A stretch of 37,527 bases of DNA from the NCBI RefSeq assembly GCF_014648515.1, contig NZ_BMRG01000005.1:237661-275187 (forward strand), written 5' to 3'. A program made the position numbers and the translations under genes. Shown here one piece after another: positions 1-9,500 of the stretch. The DNA comes from Saccharothrix coeruleofusca (GTDB lineage: Bacteria; Actinomycetota; Actinomycetes; Mycobacteriales; Pseudonocardiaceae). The first letter of the stretch is position 1; each line of letters opens with the position of its first letter. The notes under the pieces were generated by a model that did no database searches, was not told the DNA's origin, and saw only the letters and a program-made list of their open reading frames with translations.

Positions 1-117
1 CGAGGAGGATGCGCGGCGGGGGGAGGTCCCTCGGGTCTGCGGAACCCGCACACGGACCACCCGCCGTCCGGCTATCGTGCAGAACCGTACCGCGACTGGG
101 AGAGCAGCGAGCCGATA
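1..117 (+). promoter_or_regulatory. Upstream region of eccB with candidate -10 box
   Basis: This is non-coding lead-in to eccB. A TATCGT hexamer at 73-78 fits the actinobacterial -10 consensus TANNNT. No convincing -35 hexamer is seen 17-19 bases before it. A GGGAG stretch near 100 lies farther from the eccB ATG than an ideal ribosome binding site. The long overlapping reading frame starting at 9 is an out-of-frame shadow of eccB. The promoter call is tentative. Confidence 0.3.
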
Positions 118-1764
118 ATGGCATCAACACCCACCACCAAGTCACAGGTCCAGGCCTACCGCTTCGTGCTGCGCAGGATGCAGTCCGCGCTGGTGCGCAG
201 AGACGCAGTGATGCTGCACGACCCGATGCGCACGCACACGCGCGCCACAGCGGTCGGTGTCATCCTCGGTGTGATCGGCCTGATCGGCTTCCTGGTGTTC
301 GGTTTCTTCTCGCCGGATCCGCAGGTCGACCAGAACACCCAGATCGCGATCAGCAAGGAGACCGGCCAGGTCTACGTGGTGCGGCGCAACCCGACCCAGC
401 TGATCCCGATGACGAACCTGGCCTCCGCGCGGCTGCTGCTGTTGCAGCAGCAGAACCCGGACAAGAGCCAGGGCGCGCAGGAGGGCGGTGACGCGGCGGC
501 GGGTTCGATCGCCACGCAGGGCGCTCCGCAGGTCGCGGGCGGCGAGCCCAAGCTGGTGACCGAGAAGGCGCTGGCCAAGCTGCCCAAGGGGCGGCTGACC
601 GGCATCCCGGACGGGCCGGACGTGCTGCCCACCAACCCGGAGGACCGGATCGGCGCGGAGTGGTCGGTGTGCGACAAGATCGAGATCGACGAGTCGCTGC
701 CCAACAGCACGGCCAAGGGCAAGTTCACCACCACCGTGCTGGCGGGTGTCAGCGGCGGTGGGCAGCCGCTCGACGGCAACAAGGCGCTGCTGGTGCAGGC
801 GGGCACGGACGCCAAGGACACCTACCTGATCTACAAGGCCCCGGTGAACTCGAAGATCACCTCGACCAGCACGGTGCGGGCCAAGGTGGACCTGACCCGC
901 AACGAGGTGGTCACCGCGCTGAACCTGCGCGGCAAGACCGTGCGGGCGATCAGCGCGGGTCTGCTCAACGCGATCCCGGAGGCCAAGCCGCTGCGCGCGC
1001 CGACCATCCCCGGCCAGGGCGACCGGGTGAACTACATCACCGGCGAGAACCTCAAGGTCGGTGACGTGATCGAGGTGGAGCGCACCGGTTCGGTCGAGGT
1101 GTTCTACGTGGTGCTGGAGGACGGCCTGCAGGAGGTCAGCCGCGCGGCGGGCGACCTGATCCGGGCCGCCTACGCGCAGGGCGCGGAGCCCAAGAAGGTC
1201 GACATCGCGCGGATCAACGACACCCAGAAGCCCGCCCAGCCGCTGGACCTGGCCGACTACCCGACCGAGGTGCCGGACACCCTGCAGCCCAACCAGAACA
1301 ACGTGGTCGTGTGCCTGGGCTGGCGGGCGGAGAACGTCACCGCGGACAACAAGTCCCAGCACACCCAGGTGACCATCGCGCCGTCGCTGCCGATGCCCGC
1401 CGAGGCGGTGCCGGTGACCATCAACCAGGTCGGCGCCACGGGCGAGGTGGTCAGCCAGTTCATCATGGCCTCGGGCAAGTCGGCCGTGGTGCGCTCGGCG
1501 ACGTCCACCCAGGACTTCGCCAGCGGCCCGATCCACTTGATCACCGGTCGCGGCGTGAAGTACGGCATTCCGGACACCTTGACCAGCGCCGCGCTCGGCT
1601 TGGGCGACGGCGGCTTCGTGCCGGGGCCGGAGTCGATCCTGCGGCTGCTGCCCAACGGGCCGCAGCTCAACCGCAACGACGCGACGCGCAGTTGGGACTC
1701 GATCCCGACGCCGAAGGAGCTGGGCGTGCTGCCGGAGGACACCCGGCAGGCGCAGGGCGGCTGA
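118..1764 (+). CDS. eccB: Type VII secretion protein EccB
   Basis: EccB is a core membrane subunit of the ESX inner-membrane channel, with a short cytosolic N-terminus, one transmembrane helix and a large extracytoplasmic domain. The 548-residue protein shows the conserved N-terminal helix (KSQVQAYRFVLRRMQSALVR, residues 8-27), a single hydrophobic helix at about 43-64, and a long exported region. Cys185 and Cys399 are the likely equivalents of the structural disulfide in mycobacterial EccB. Length is normal for the family (about 480-550). The ATG at 118 was chosen because it begins the family-typical N-terminus. The gene heads a plus-strand group with two WXG/EspC-like genes. mycP and eccD converge on it from downstream, as in M. 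tuberculosis ESX-4, where eccB4 and mycP4 are on opposite strands. Family assignment is firm; the ESX-4 subtype rests on synteny. Confidence 0.96.
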   Translation: MASTPTTKSQVQAYRFVLRRMQSALVRRDAVMLHDPMRTHTRATAVGVILGVIGLIGFLVFGFFSPDPQVDQNTQIAISKETGQVYVVRRNPTQLIPMTNLASARLLLLQQQNPDKSQGAQEGGDAAAGSIATQGAPQVAGGEPKLVTEKALAKLPKGRLTGIPDGPDVLPTNPEDRIGAEWSVCDKIEIDESLPNSTAKGKFTTTVLAGVSGGGQPLDGNKALLVQAGTDAKDTYLIYKAPVNSKITSTSTVRAKVDLTRNEVVTALNLRGKTVRAISAGLLNAIPEAKPLRAPTIPGQGDRVNYITGENLKVGDVIEVERTGSVEVFYVVLEDGLQEVSRAAGDLIRAAYAQGAEPKKVDIARINDTQKPAQPLDLADYPTEVPDTLQPNQNNVVVCLGWRAENVTADNKSQHTQVTIAPSLPMPAEAVPVTINQVGATGEVVSQFIMASGKSAVVRSATSTQDFASGPIHLITGRGVKYGIPDTLTSAALGLGDGGFVPGPESILRLLPNGPQLNRNDATRSWDSIPTPKELGVLPEDTRQAQGG

Positions 1765-1858
1765 CCTGGGCGGAACCGGCCAGGGCCCGGCGTCGTCTAC
1801 AGCGTCGTCTGAAGCACCGTTCGCGGGACGGGTGGCCGGACGGTTGGGAGGTGCCGGG

Positions 1859-2188
1859 GTGAACCAGGTCGGGGCGGGGCGGATCGAGGTCGATCCGCGA
1901 TGGCTGGAGCTGTACGCGCGGCGCGTCGAGGAGTCGGCCGAGGAGCTGTCCTCGGCGCGCGCCGAGCTGCGCCGGGCGTCGGTGCGGCCGCAGAGCTTCG
2001 GCGAGCTGGGTCGGGCGCTGCGCAGCGCGGAGGCGTACGGCCGCGCGGCCGAGCTGCTGCACCAGCAGCTCGACCGCGCGTGCCAGGTGCTGTCCGCGGC
2101 GGCGTCGGGGCTGCGTGACGTGGCCGAGCACTACGGCGCCCAGGACGAGGACGCGGTGGCGCTGATCGAGCGCGCCGGTCGGCGCTAG
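1859..2188 (+). CDS. EspC-like / WXG100-superfamily small T7SS-associated protein
   Basis: This 109-residue, mostly helical protein resembles the EspC-like family of actinobacterial ESX secretion-associated proteins. An N-terminal segment (IEVDPRWLELYARRVEESAEE) leads into amphipathic helices of roughly 90-100 residues. There is no canonical W-x-G turn and no signal peptide. The GTG at 1859 is preferred over the in-frame ATG at 1832 because a GGGAGG ribosome binding site lies about 8 bases before it, and homologues start near the VDP motif. Its stop lies 8 bases before the next gene, and that spacing suggests the two make a co-expressed, possibly co-secreted pair. In mycobacteria, EspC-type proteins are co-secreted with larger partners; whether this pair does the same is inferred. 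The family call is moderate because it rests on helical pattern and context. Confidence 0.6.
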   Translation: MNQVGAGRIEVDPRWLELYARRVEESAEELSSARAELRRASVRPQSFGELGRALRSAEAYGRAAELLHQQLDRACQVLSAAASGLRDVAEHYGAQDEDAVALIERAGRR

Positions 2189-2196
2189 GGGGTCCG

Positions 2197-3336
2197 GTGC
2201 GCGAGGACGGTCGGCGGATCGCCGCCGAGGTGGAGCCGGAGCTGGCGTACCTGTCCGGTGTCAGCCGCAGGCTCGGTGTGCGGGACCTGGTGCGGGACTG
2301 CTTCACCCCGCTGGTGGGCGAGTGGAACGACCTGCACGACGAGGCCGAGCGGTGGCGCCGGGCCGGGGTGGCGGCCGAGCAGGTGACCCGCGACCTGACC
2401 GGGCCGCTGGGCAAGCTGGACTCGGCGTGGCAGGGCCGGGACGCGGATTCCTTCGTCGAGCACATGCGGCAGGTCGGGTTGGCCGGGCACGACATGTCCG
2501 ACGCCATGCACGCCATGGCGGAGGCGCTGGAGCTGACCGCGGAGGGCGTGCGCGGGATCGTGGCGGACATGGCCCGGCTGCTGGCCGACGCGGCGGAGGT
2601 GGTGTCCGGGGCGGCGGCACTGCCGCTGGACGGCGACCGGCGGGTGGTCGAGGCGCTGGAGGAGCTGCGCGACCCGGTGGAGGAGCTGCACGAGTCGGCG
2701 CGGGACGTGCTGGAGGCGTTCCTGCGACTGTGCGAGGGCGTGTCGGGGGCCGACGGGTTCGCCGCGGTGCGGATGGAGCACCGCTATCCCGAGCGGGATT
2801 GGGAGTTCACCGAGCCCGGCACGACTTCGCCCGTGGGCGTCATGGGTGTTTCCGCCCAGCAGGACGCCGTGAAGGGCGCTGAGGAGCCCGCTGTGGCGGT
2901 TGCCGCGTCCGGTGGTGGTGCTGCGGTGGGTGGCCTGCCCGGTGGCGCTGGCGCGCCTTCTGGCGGTTCACCGGGAGCGGCTGCCGGGGGTGCCGCTGGC
3001 GGTGCTGTCGGGGGTGCTGTCGGGGGTGCCGGCAACGGCGTCGAGCAGGCGGAGCGGTTGCAGCCGGGTGGGTCGACCGCGGTGCAGGAGCCCCGGCACG
3101 TCGAGGCGCCCGCGCGCCCGGCCGCCGCGACGCAGGCGGCGGGCCATACCGGTGGCATGACCGGCGGGATGGTCGGCGGCATGGGCATGGTCGGCGGGGG
3201 CGTGATGGGCGCTCCCGGTGGTGGTCAGCAGGGCGGCGACAAGGAGCACAAGGCCAAGGTCCGCGTCACCACCACGACCGAGGACGTGTTCGGCAAGCCC
3301 AAGAAGACAGTCCCGCCGGTGCTGGGCGAGGACTGA
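2197..3336 (+). CDS. WXG100/PPE-like protein with Gly/Met-rich C-terminus, putative T7SS substrate
   Basis: This 379-residue protein has a helical WXG100/PPE-like N-terminal domain (about 1-175) with the hairpin-turn motif W78-Q79-G80 (LDSAWQGRDADSF). A Gly/Ala/Pro-rich linker follows (about 215-345) with Gly-Met repeats, then a charged tail ending TVPPVLGED. No signal peptide is present. The GTG start at 2197 follows a GGGGG stretch and lies 8 bases after the EspC-like gene, so the two are almost certainly translated from one message with eccB. The architecture (helical WXG domain, Gly/Met linker, short acidic end) matches that of the 924-residue protein at 22862, suggesting both are substrates or surface components of this T7SS. 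No enzymatic domain is recognised. Convergent transcription ends at the hairpin just downstream. Confidence 0.7.
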   Translation: MREDGRRIAAEVEPELAYLSGVSRRLGVRDLVRDCFTPLVGEWNDLHDEAERWRRAGVAAEQVTRDLTGPLGKLDSAWQGRDADSFVEHMRQVGLAGHDMSDAMHAMAEALELTAEGVRGIVADMARLLADAAEVVSGAAALPLDGDRRVVEALEELRDPVEELHESARDVLEAFLRLCEGVSGADGFAAVRMEHRYPERDWEFTEPGTTSPVGVMGVSAQQDAVKGAEEPAVAVAASGGGAAVGGLPGGAGAPSGGSPGAAAGGAAGGAVGGAVGGAGNGVEQAERLQPGGSTAVQEPRHVEAPARPAAATQAAGHTGGMTGGMVGGMGMVGGGVMGAPGGGQQGGDKEHKAKVRVTTTTEDVFGKPKKTVPPVLGED

Positions 3337-3368
3337 TCAGGGGACTGACCGGGGAACTGGCCCTGATG

Positions 3369-3402
3369 CGTGAAGGGCCGCCCAGTGGGGCGGCCCTTCA
3401 CG
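3369..3402. terminator. Bidirectional terminator hairpin between the eccB group and mycP
   Basis: A perfect 15-bp inverted repeat (CGTGAAGGGCCGCCC and its complement) with a 4-base loop occupies the gap between two convergent genes and abuts the mycP stop codon. There is no U-tract, which is common for terminators in high-GC actinobacteria. It would serve both strands. Confidence 0.8.
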
Positions 3403-4833
3403 TCACATCGCCGGGCGTCTGACCGGCGTGCCGCGCTTCTCGCGGTTGCGGTTGACCGTGCGCACCACGAACAGGGTCAGCAGCAGCAGGCCGATGCCCA
3501 CGCCGGTGCCCGACAGCGCCACGATCAGCGGCGTGTTGTCCGGCGGGTTGATCGGGTCGAGGTCGGTCATCAGCTGCTCGGGCTCGACGGGCTTGGCGCC
3601 CGGCTGCTCCGAGGGCAGCTCGGCGGTCAGCGCGGCCACCGGGTTGATCATGCCCGCGCCGACCTTGTGGTCGCGGCCCTCCGGGTTGCCGGGGTGCTGG
3701 GCCGTGGCCTTGATCCGCTCCATGACCTGCCGCGCGGTCAGGTCCGGGAACCGCTCGCGCACCAGGGCGACCACGCCCGCCACGTAGGGCGAGGCGAAGC
3801 TGGTGCCCTGGATCAGGGTCAGCGCGCCGCGTTCGTCGGCGTTGGCGTTGGTCAGCCCGGTGCCCGCCGGGTCCAGCGTCACGATGTCCTCGCCCGGCGC
3901 GGCCACGCTGACCCACGGTCCCCACACCGAGAACGACGACACCGCGCCGACCCGGTTCATCGACGCCACCGACAGCACGTCGTCGGCGTACCAGGGCGGC
4001 GACGCCACGACGTTGACGTTCTCCGGGTTCTGGTTGTCGTTCTGCGTGGCGCAGCCGCTCTCCGGCGTGCCGAGGTTGCCCGCCGCGGTGACGACCACGA
4101 CGTTGCGCTCGTTGACCGCCCAGTGGATCGCCGCCTGCAGCGCGCGCTCCTGGTCGCTGGGGGGCTTGGGCGGTTCGCAGGCGGTCAGCGAGATGTTGAT
4201 GACCTTCGCGCCGCCTTCGACCGCCATCACGATCGCCTGCGCCAGCGTGCCCACCTTGCCCGCGGTGGCGCGGTTGTCGCGGCCCGTCGGGTCCTTGAAC
4301 TCGAAGTGGTCGCTGGTCTGCCGGAAGGCCAGGATCTCCGCGTCCGGGGCGGCGCCGACGAAACCGGTGGCCTCGTCCCGGCTGGCCGCCGCGACGCCCG
4401 CGACCTCGGTGCCGTGGCCGTCGCAGTCGACCACGCCGCCCTTGCCGTCCTCCACGTAGTCGCCGCCGGGCTTGACCCGGCCCTTCAGCCGCGGGTGGTT
4501 GGCGTTGACGCCGGTGTCGATGATGGCCAGCCGGATGCCCTTGCCGGTGGCGAAGCGGTGCGCCTCCTCCAGGCGCAGCTGCATCTGCCCCCACGGCCGC
4601 TCGGCGATGGTGCGGTTGCCCGTGTTGGAGGTGATGCACCCCTTCTTCGGTTTGTAGGGCACGTCCGGCTTCGGCGTGGCCGGGGCGGGCCGAAGCGCCG
4701 GGTTCACCGGCGGCGGCTCGGAGTTGGGCCGCGTCGGCGCGGGGCTGCCGCTGGGCTGCGCGTAGCCCAGCGGCGAGGTCACCAGGGTCAGCGCGACGGC
4801 GACCAGCGCGGCGGCTTTCCGTGTCCTGCGCAT
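3403..4833 (-). CDS. mycP: Mycosin, membrane-anchored subtilisin-like protease of T7SS
   Basis: Mycosins are S8-family serine proteases anchored outside the membrane and needed for stable, functional ESX channels. The 476-residue protein has an N-terminal signal-like hydrophobic stretch (about 5-24), a Pro-rich linker, then the subtilase domain. The catalytic triad is Asp106 (AIIDTGV), His140 (DCDGHGTEVAG) and Ser345 (GTSFASPYVAG), with oxyanion Asn253 (AAGN). A C-terminal transmembrane helix (about 434-456) precedes a basic tail. All catalytic residues are intact. The gene is 13 bases downstream of eccD on the same strand, so eccD-mycP is an operon, as with eccD4-mycP4 of M. tuberculosis. 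The start gives a proper signal peptide. Confidence 0.96.
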   Translation of the reverse strand: MRRTRKAAALVAVALTLVTSPLGYAQPSGSPAPTRPNSEPPPVNPALRPAPATPKPDVPYKPKKGCITSNTGNRTIAERPWGQMQLRLEEAHRFATGKGIRLAIIDTGVNANHPRLKGRVKPGGDYVEDGKGGVVDCDGHGTEVAGVAAASRDEATGFVGAAPDAEILAFRQTSDHFEFKDPTGRDNRATAGKVGTLAQAIVMAVEGGAKVINISLTACEPPKPPSDQERALQAAIHWAVNERNVVVVTAAGNLGTPESGCATQNDNQNPENVNVVASPPWYADDVLSVASMNRVGAVSSFSVWGPWVSVAAPGEDIVTLDPAGTGLTNANADERGALTLIQGTSFASPYVAGVVALVRERFPDLTARQVMERIKATAQHPGNPEGRDHKVGAGMINPVAALTAELPSEQPGAKPVEPEQLMTDLDPINPPDNTPLIVALSGTGVGIGLLLLTLFVVRTVNRNREKRGTPVRRPAM

Positions 4834-4846
4834 CGCTTCCGCCGCC

Positions 4847-6241
4847 TCAGGCCGGGATCAGCTGACGCATGACCACGTAGAGGTCCATCACCGCCAGCGC
4901 CAGCGGCAGCACCACGGCGATGAGGATGGCCTCCAGCACGTCCACCGTGCGGCGCAGCACCGGCGAGAACTTCTGGTGCGGGAAGATCACACCCAGCACC
5001 AGGGCCACCGCGCCGAGCAGCACGAGCGCGCCGAAGACGTAGAGCAGCCGCTCGGTCGGGCTCGACGAGACCAGCCAGCCGATGAGCACCCCCGCCGCCG
5101 CGACCATGCCGCTCACCAGCAGCGCCACCGCCTGCGCGCCGTTGGCGTAGGCCCGGCCGCGCAGCATCAGCACCAGCGACACCACGATCGCCAGGATGGG
5201 GCCGAAGATCGAGCCGTCGCCCGCCGCGATCACCGCGAACAGCGCCGCGATGCCGCCGCAGCCGATGATCATGCCGGTGAGGTACTCGTGCGCGTTGGCG
5301 GTGCGCCGCTCGATGACCGCGTACTCCGGGAAACCGGTGTCCTCCTTGAGGTCCTCGGCGCTGCCCGGCACGGTCGGCAGCGGCAGCTTGGCCAGCTGGA
5401 TGGTCAGCCGGGGCAGCGCCGACAGCGCCGCCAGCGACACCGCTGCGGTGGCCGCCGCGATGCCCTGCACCGGGTGGTCGACGAAGATGCCGATCAGGAA
5501 CGCCACCGCGGTCAGCGCGCCCGCCGTGGCGGCCGCGATGAACACCGTGATGCCGCGGCCGATCAGCATGATCGCGGCCGAGGCGAAGATGAGCACCAGC
5601 ACGCTGGCCAGCAGCAGGTTGGGGCGCTCGATCGGGCCGGGCACGATGTACAGGCCCGCCACGTAGGCCATCGGCAGGCTGCCCGCCGCGGTGATCAGCA
5701 CACCGGTGTCGGTCGCGCCGTAGGCCCGCGCCACCACCGCGCCCGCGGCCAGCGCCGCGACCGCCGTGACACCCGCGCAGATCGCCGGGGCCAGGCTCGA
5801 GCCGCCGGTCAGCGGACCCGCCATGAGCACCGCCACGGCCGCCGCCAGCAGCGCCAGCGCGCCCGCCAGGTGCCCGTACTTGCGCGCGGTGTCCTTGGTC
5901 CACGGGCGGAAGCTGTCCGGGTCCGACTCGGCGATCGCGTCGACCACGTCGTCGTACAGCGGCGGCGGAGGGTTCTCGTTCCGCTTGCGCAGCTGCAGCA
6001 GCTCGCCGTCGACCACGCCGAGCGAGGCGAGCGTGCGGCTGGGGTCCAGCGGGCTGTCGCCCAGCTTGGCCAGGCACCACCCGCCGTGCCGCACACCACC
6101 GTCCGGAGTGGCCTCCTTGGCCATGTCCAGCAGCATCGGCAGCAGGTCGGCCACCGACACGTCGGCGGGCAGCGCGACGTCGATACGCGTTCGCGGCGCA
6201 ACCACCGTGACCCGGCTGAACACCGTCGTACCGGTCGCCAC
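4847..6241 (-). CDS. eccD: Type VII secretion integral membrane protein EccD
   Basis: EccD forms the membrane vestibule of the ESX channel. The 464-residue protein begins with a soluble ubiquitin-like (YukD-like) domain of about 90 residues containing the RTRIDVALPADVSVADLLP segment. A linker rich in Pro and acidic residues follows (about 95-115). The remainder is a string of hydrophobic helices consistent with the 11-TM topology of the family, beginning near residue 123 and running to the C-terminus. Length is normal. The start is a GTG preceded on the minus strand by an AGGGGG ribosome binding site. It is divergently transcribed from eccC and leads the eccD-mycP operon. Confidence 0.95.
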   Translation of the reverse strand: MATGTTVFSRVTVVAPRTRIDVALPADVSVADLLPMLLDMAKEATPDGGVRHGGWCLAKLGDSPLDPSRTLASLGVVDGELLQLRKRNENPPPPLYDDVVDAIAESDPDSFRPWTKDTARKYGHLAGALALLAAAVAVLMAGPLTGGSSLAPAICAGVTAVAALAAGAVVARAYGATDTGVLITAAGSLPMAYVAGLYIVPGPIERPNLLLASVLVLIFASAAIMLIGRGITVFIAAATAGALTAVAFLIGIFVDHPVQGIAAATAAVSLAALSALPRLTIQLAKLPLPTVPGSAEDLKEDTGFPEYAVIERRTANAHEYLTGMIIGCGGIAALFAVIAAGDGSIFGPILAIVVSLVLMLRGRAYANGAQAVALLVSGMVAAAGVLIGWLVSSSPTERLLYVFGALVLLGAVALVLGVIFPHQKFSPVLRRTVDVLEAILIAVVLPLALAVMDLYVVMRQLIPA

Positions 6242-6504
6242 CAGCGCCCCCTAAGTCGAGAGATGAATCAGTGCTTGTGGACGCCGCGACCCTATTGGGC
6301 CGTCCGTTCGTCCAGTGGGCGGCCCCAAGTATGGCCGCAGCGGGGCCGCCGCAGGGCTGAACCGGGGAAGCTGTTGCGCGATGTTTTCCCGACCCACCGT
6401 CGCGCGCTCGCGCGATGCGCCATAGTGTCGGTTGCTACTGCCGGCGCACGCCCGCCTGCGCCGCGGGATGTTTCTGACGAGTTGGGTGAAGAGGTGCCTG
6501 TTCG
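6242..6504. promoter_or_regulatory. Divergent eccD/eccC promoter region with two inverted repeats
   Basis: This 263-base gap separates eccD (minus) from eccC (plus). On the minus strand a TAGGGT (around 6289-6294) could be the eccD -10 box. On the plus strand TAGTGT at 6423-6428 fits a -10 for eccC. Two dyads stand out. One is a 9-bp inverted repeat, GGCGGCCCC (6318-6326) with GGGGCCGCC (6342-6350). The other is a 16-bp palindrome, TCGCGCG-CT-CGCGCGA (6400-6415), sitting just upstream of the eccC -10 where a -35 would be. No good -35 consensus is visible, which fits promoters dependent on an activator or alternative sigma factor. Promoter positions are inferred from consensus only. Confidence 0.45.
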
Positions 6505-9500
6505 GTGAGCACGCTGCAGTTCAAGCGCACGGCACGCCTTGCTGCTCCCCGTCCGCCCGGCGGCGAGGTCCACTTGGAGCCGCCGCCCGAGGTGCCTCGG
6601 GTGATCCCCGGCAACATCATGATGAAGGCGATGCCCGTCGTCATGATCGTGTCGTCCGTGGGCATGATGGTGCTGATGTTCAGCTACAGCGGGCGCAGCC
6701 CCGCTGCGATGATCATGCCCGGCATGATGCTGGTCTCGACCATCGGCATGATGGCCGGCGGCATGGGCGGGGGCAAGGGCCAGAAGAAGGCCGAGATGAA
6801 CGAGGACCGCAAGGACTACCTGCGGTACCTGGGCCAGATGCGCGACCGCGCCCGCGAGGCGGCCAACGAGCAGCGCGCCGAGCGCGAGTGGGTGCACCCG
6901 GACCCGCAGATGCTGTGGTCGCTGGCCACCACCCGGCGCATGTGGGAGCGCCGTCAGAACGACCCCGACTTCTGCCACCTGCGCGCGGGCCGCGGCTCGC
7001 AGCGGCTGGCCACCCGGCTGGTGCCGCCGCAGACCGGGCCGGTGGAGGAGCTGGAGCCCATCGCGACGCTGGCGCTGCGCCGCTTCGTGCGCGCCCACTC
7101 GCTGGTGCCCGACCTGCCGATCTCCATCGCGCTGCGCGGGTTCGCCGCGGTGGGCCTGATCGGCGAGACCGAGGCCAAGCGCGGCCTGGCCCGCGCGCTG
7201 GTCGCGCAGATGGCGACCTTCCACTCCCCGGACGACCTGCTGATCGCGGTGGTCACCACCGGCCGCACCAAGGCCGAGTGGGAGTGGGCGAAGTGGCTGC
7301 CGCACGTGCAGCACCCGACGATCGTCGACGGCATCGGCCAGATGCGCATGATGGCGAGTTCGCTGGCCGAGGTGGAGCAGATGCTCGACGAGCAGCTGCG
7401 CGAGCGCCAGCGGTTCACCCGCAACGCGCCGCCGCCCACCGACCAGCCGCACGTCGTGATCATCATCGACGACGGCGACGTGACCAGGGAAGAGCAGATC
7501 ATCCTCGAAGAGGGCCTGGTCGGGGTGACCCTGCTGGACCTGTCGGAGTCGCTGGGCAACCTGACCGCGCGGCGCGGCCTGCGGCTGGTGATCGAGGACG
7601 GCAAGCTCGGCGCGCGCAGCGCCAGCGGCGTGGAGTGGTTCGGCAGCCCGGACTGGCTGAGCCTGGTGGAGGCCGAGGCGCTGGCCCGCCGCCTGTCGCC
7701 GTACCGGGTCGGCGGTGTGGCCTCGGGCGGCAGCGACGAGGACCCGCTGTCTTCCAACCCGGCGCTGCTGGAGCTGCTGGGCATCCCCGGCGACCCGATG
7801 ACCTTCGACATCCAGCAGGCGTGGCGGCCCCGCCCGGTGCGCGACCGCTACCGGGTGCCGTTCGGCATCGGCGAGTTCGGCCAGCCGGTGGAGCTGGACA
7901 TCAAGGAAGCGGCGATGGAGGGCATGGGCCCGCACGGCCTGTGCATCGGCGCGACCGGTTCCGGCAAGTCGGAGTTCCTGCGCACGCTGGTGCTCGGGAT
8001 GCTGGCCACGCACTCGTCGACCACGCTGAACATGATCCTGGTCGACTTCAAGGGTGGTGCGACGTTCCTCGGCCTGGACGCCGCGCCGCACGTGGCCGCC
8101 ACCATCACCAACCTGGCGGGCGACCTGACCCTGGTCGACCGCATGAAGGACGCCATCGCGGGCGAGGTGGCGCGGCGGCAGGAAGTGCTGGCCAAGGGCA
8201 ACTACAAGAACGTGTGGGACTACGAGAAGGCCCGTGAGAACGGCGCCGACCTCGACCCGCTGCCCGCGCTGTTCATCTGCATCGACGAGTTCTCCGAGAT
8301 GCTGACCGCCAAGCCGGACTTCATCGACATCTTCCTGCAGATCGGCCGCGTCGGCCGCTCGCTGCAGATGCACATGCTGCTGGCCTCGCAGCGCCTGGAG
8401 GAGGGCAAGCTGCGCGGTCTGGACACGTTCCTGTCCTACCGGATCGGTCTGAAGACGTTCTCCGCGGCCGAGTCGCGGGCCGCGATCGGCGTGCCCGACG
8501 CCTACGAGCTGCCGCCCATCCCCGGCTCGGGTTACCTGGGGGTGCAGGGCTCGCCGCTGACCCGGTTCAAGGCGCTGTACGTCTCCGGCCCGTACCGGCC
8601 CGCGGGCATGCAGGTCTCCGGCCCGGCCGCGCCGGTGAGCAGCGACAAGCGGCCCCGGTTCTTCGTGCCGGACTACATCGAGATCCCCAAGGAGCCGGTG
8701 CGGCCCGCCGAGCCGGTCCCGCAGCAGAAGAAGGAGGAGGACAGCAACGAGCCCAGCGAGCTGGAGGTCATCGTCAGCAGGCTGGTGGGCCAGGGCCCGC
8801 CCGCGCACGAGGTGTGGCTGCCCCCGCTGAACGAGCCCCCGTCGCTGGACACGCTGCTGCCCCCGCTGCAGCAGACCGACGACCGCGGCCTGTGCTCGCC
8901 GGGCTTCTTCGCCAACGGCAAGCTGCAGGTGCCGCTGGGCGTGGTGGACAAGCCGTTCGAGCAGCGCCGCGACCTGCTGTGGGCGGACTTCTCCGGCGCC
9001 GCGGGCCACGGCGCGATCGTGGGCGGCCCGCAGTCGGGCAAGTCGATGATGCTGCGCACGCTGATCACCGCGATGGCGCTGACCCACACGCCGGAGGAGG
9101 CGCAGTTCTACTGCCTCGACCTCGGCGGCGGCACGCTGGCCGCGCTGGAGCACCTGCCGCACGTCGGTGGGTTCGCCAGCAGGCTGGACGTGGACAAGGC
9201 GCGCCGCATGGTCGCCGAGCTGAGCGGGTTGATCTCCGAGCGGGAGCAGCGCTTCCGCGCGCAGGGCATCGACTCGATGGTGGAGTTCCGCAACCGCAAG
9301 CGGCGCGGCGAGATCCGCGACGACGACTTCGGCGACGCGTTCCTCATCGTCGACGGCTGGATGAACTTCCGGCAGGAGTTCGAGGCGCTGGAGCCGCAGG
9401 TGCAGGCGCTCACCGCGCAGGGCCTGTCCTACGGCGTGCACGTGATCGTGGCGGCCAACCGGTGGGCGGAGATCCGGCCCGCGATGAAGGACCTGCTGGG

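Noticed and set aside
9-491. 160-codon plus-strand frame at the window start
   Set aside because: Out-of-frame overlap with eccB; Arg/Pro/Ala-rich translation without any domain.
3370-4872. A 500-codon plus-strand frame opposite mycP
   Set aside because: Shadow of the mycosin gene, starting inside the terminator hairpin; no domain and abnormal Arg/Val/Asp composition.
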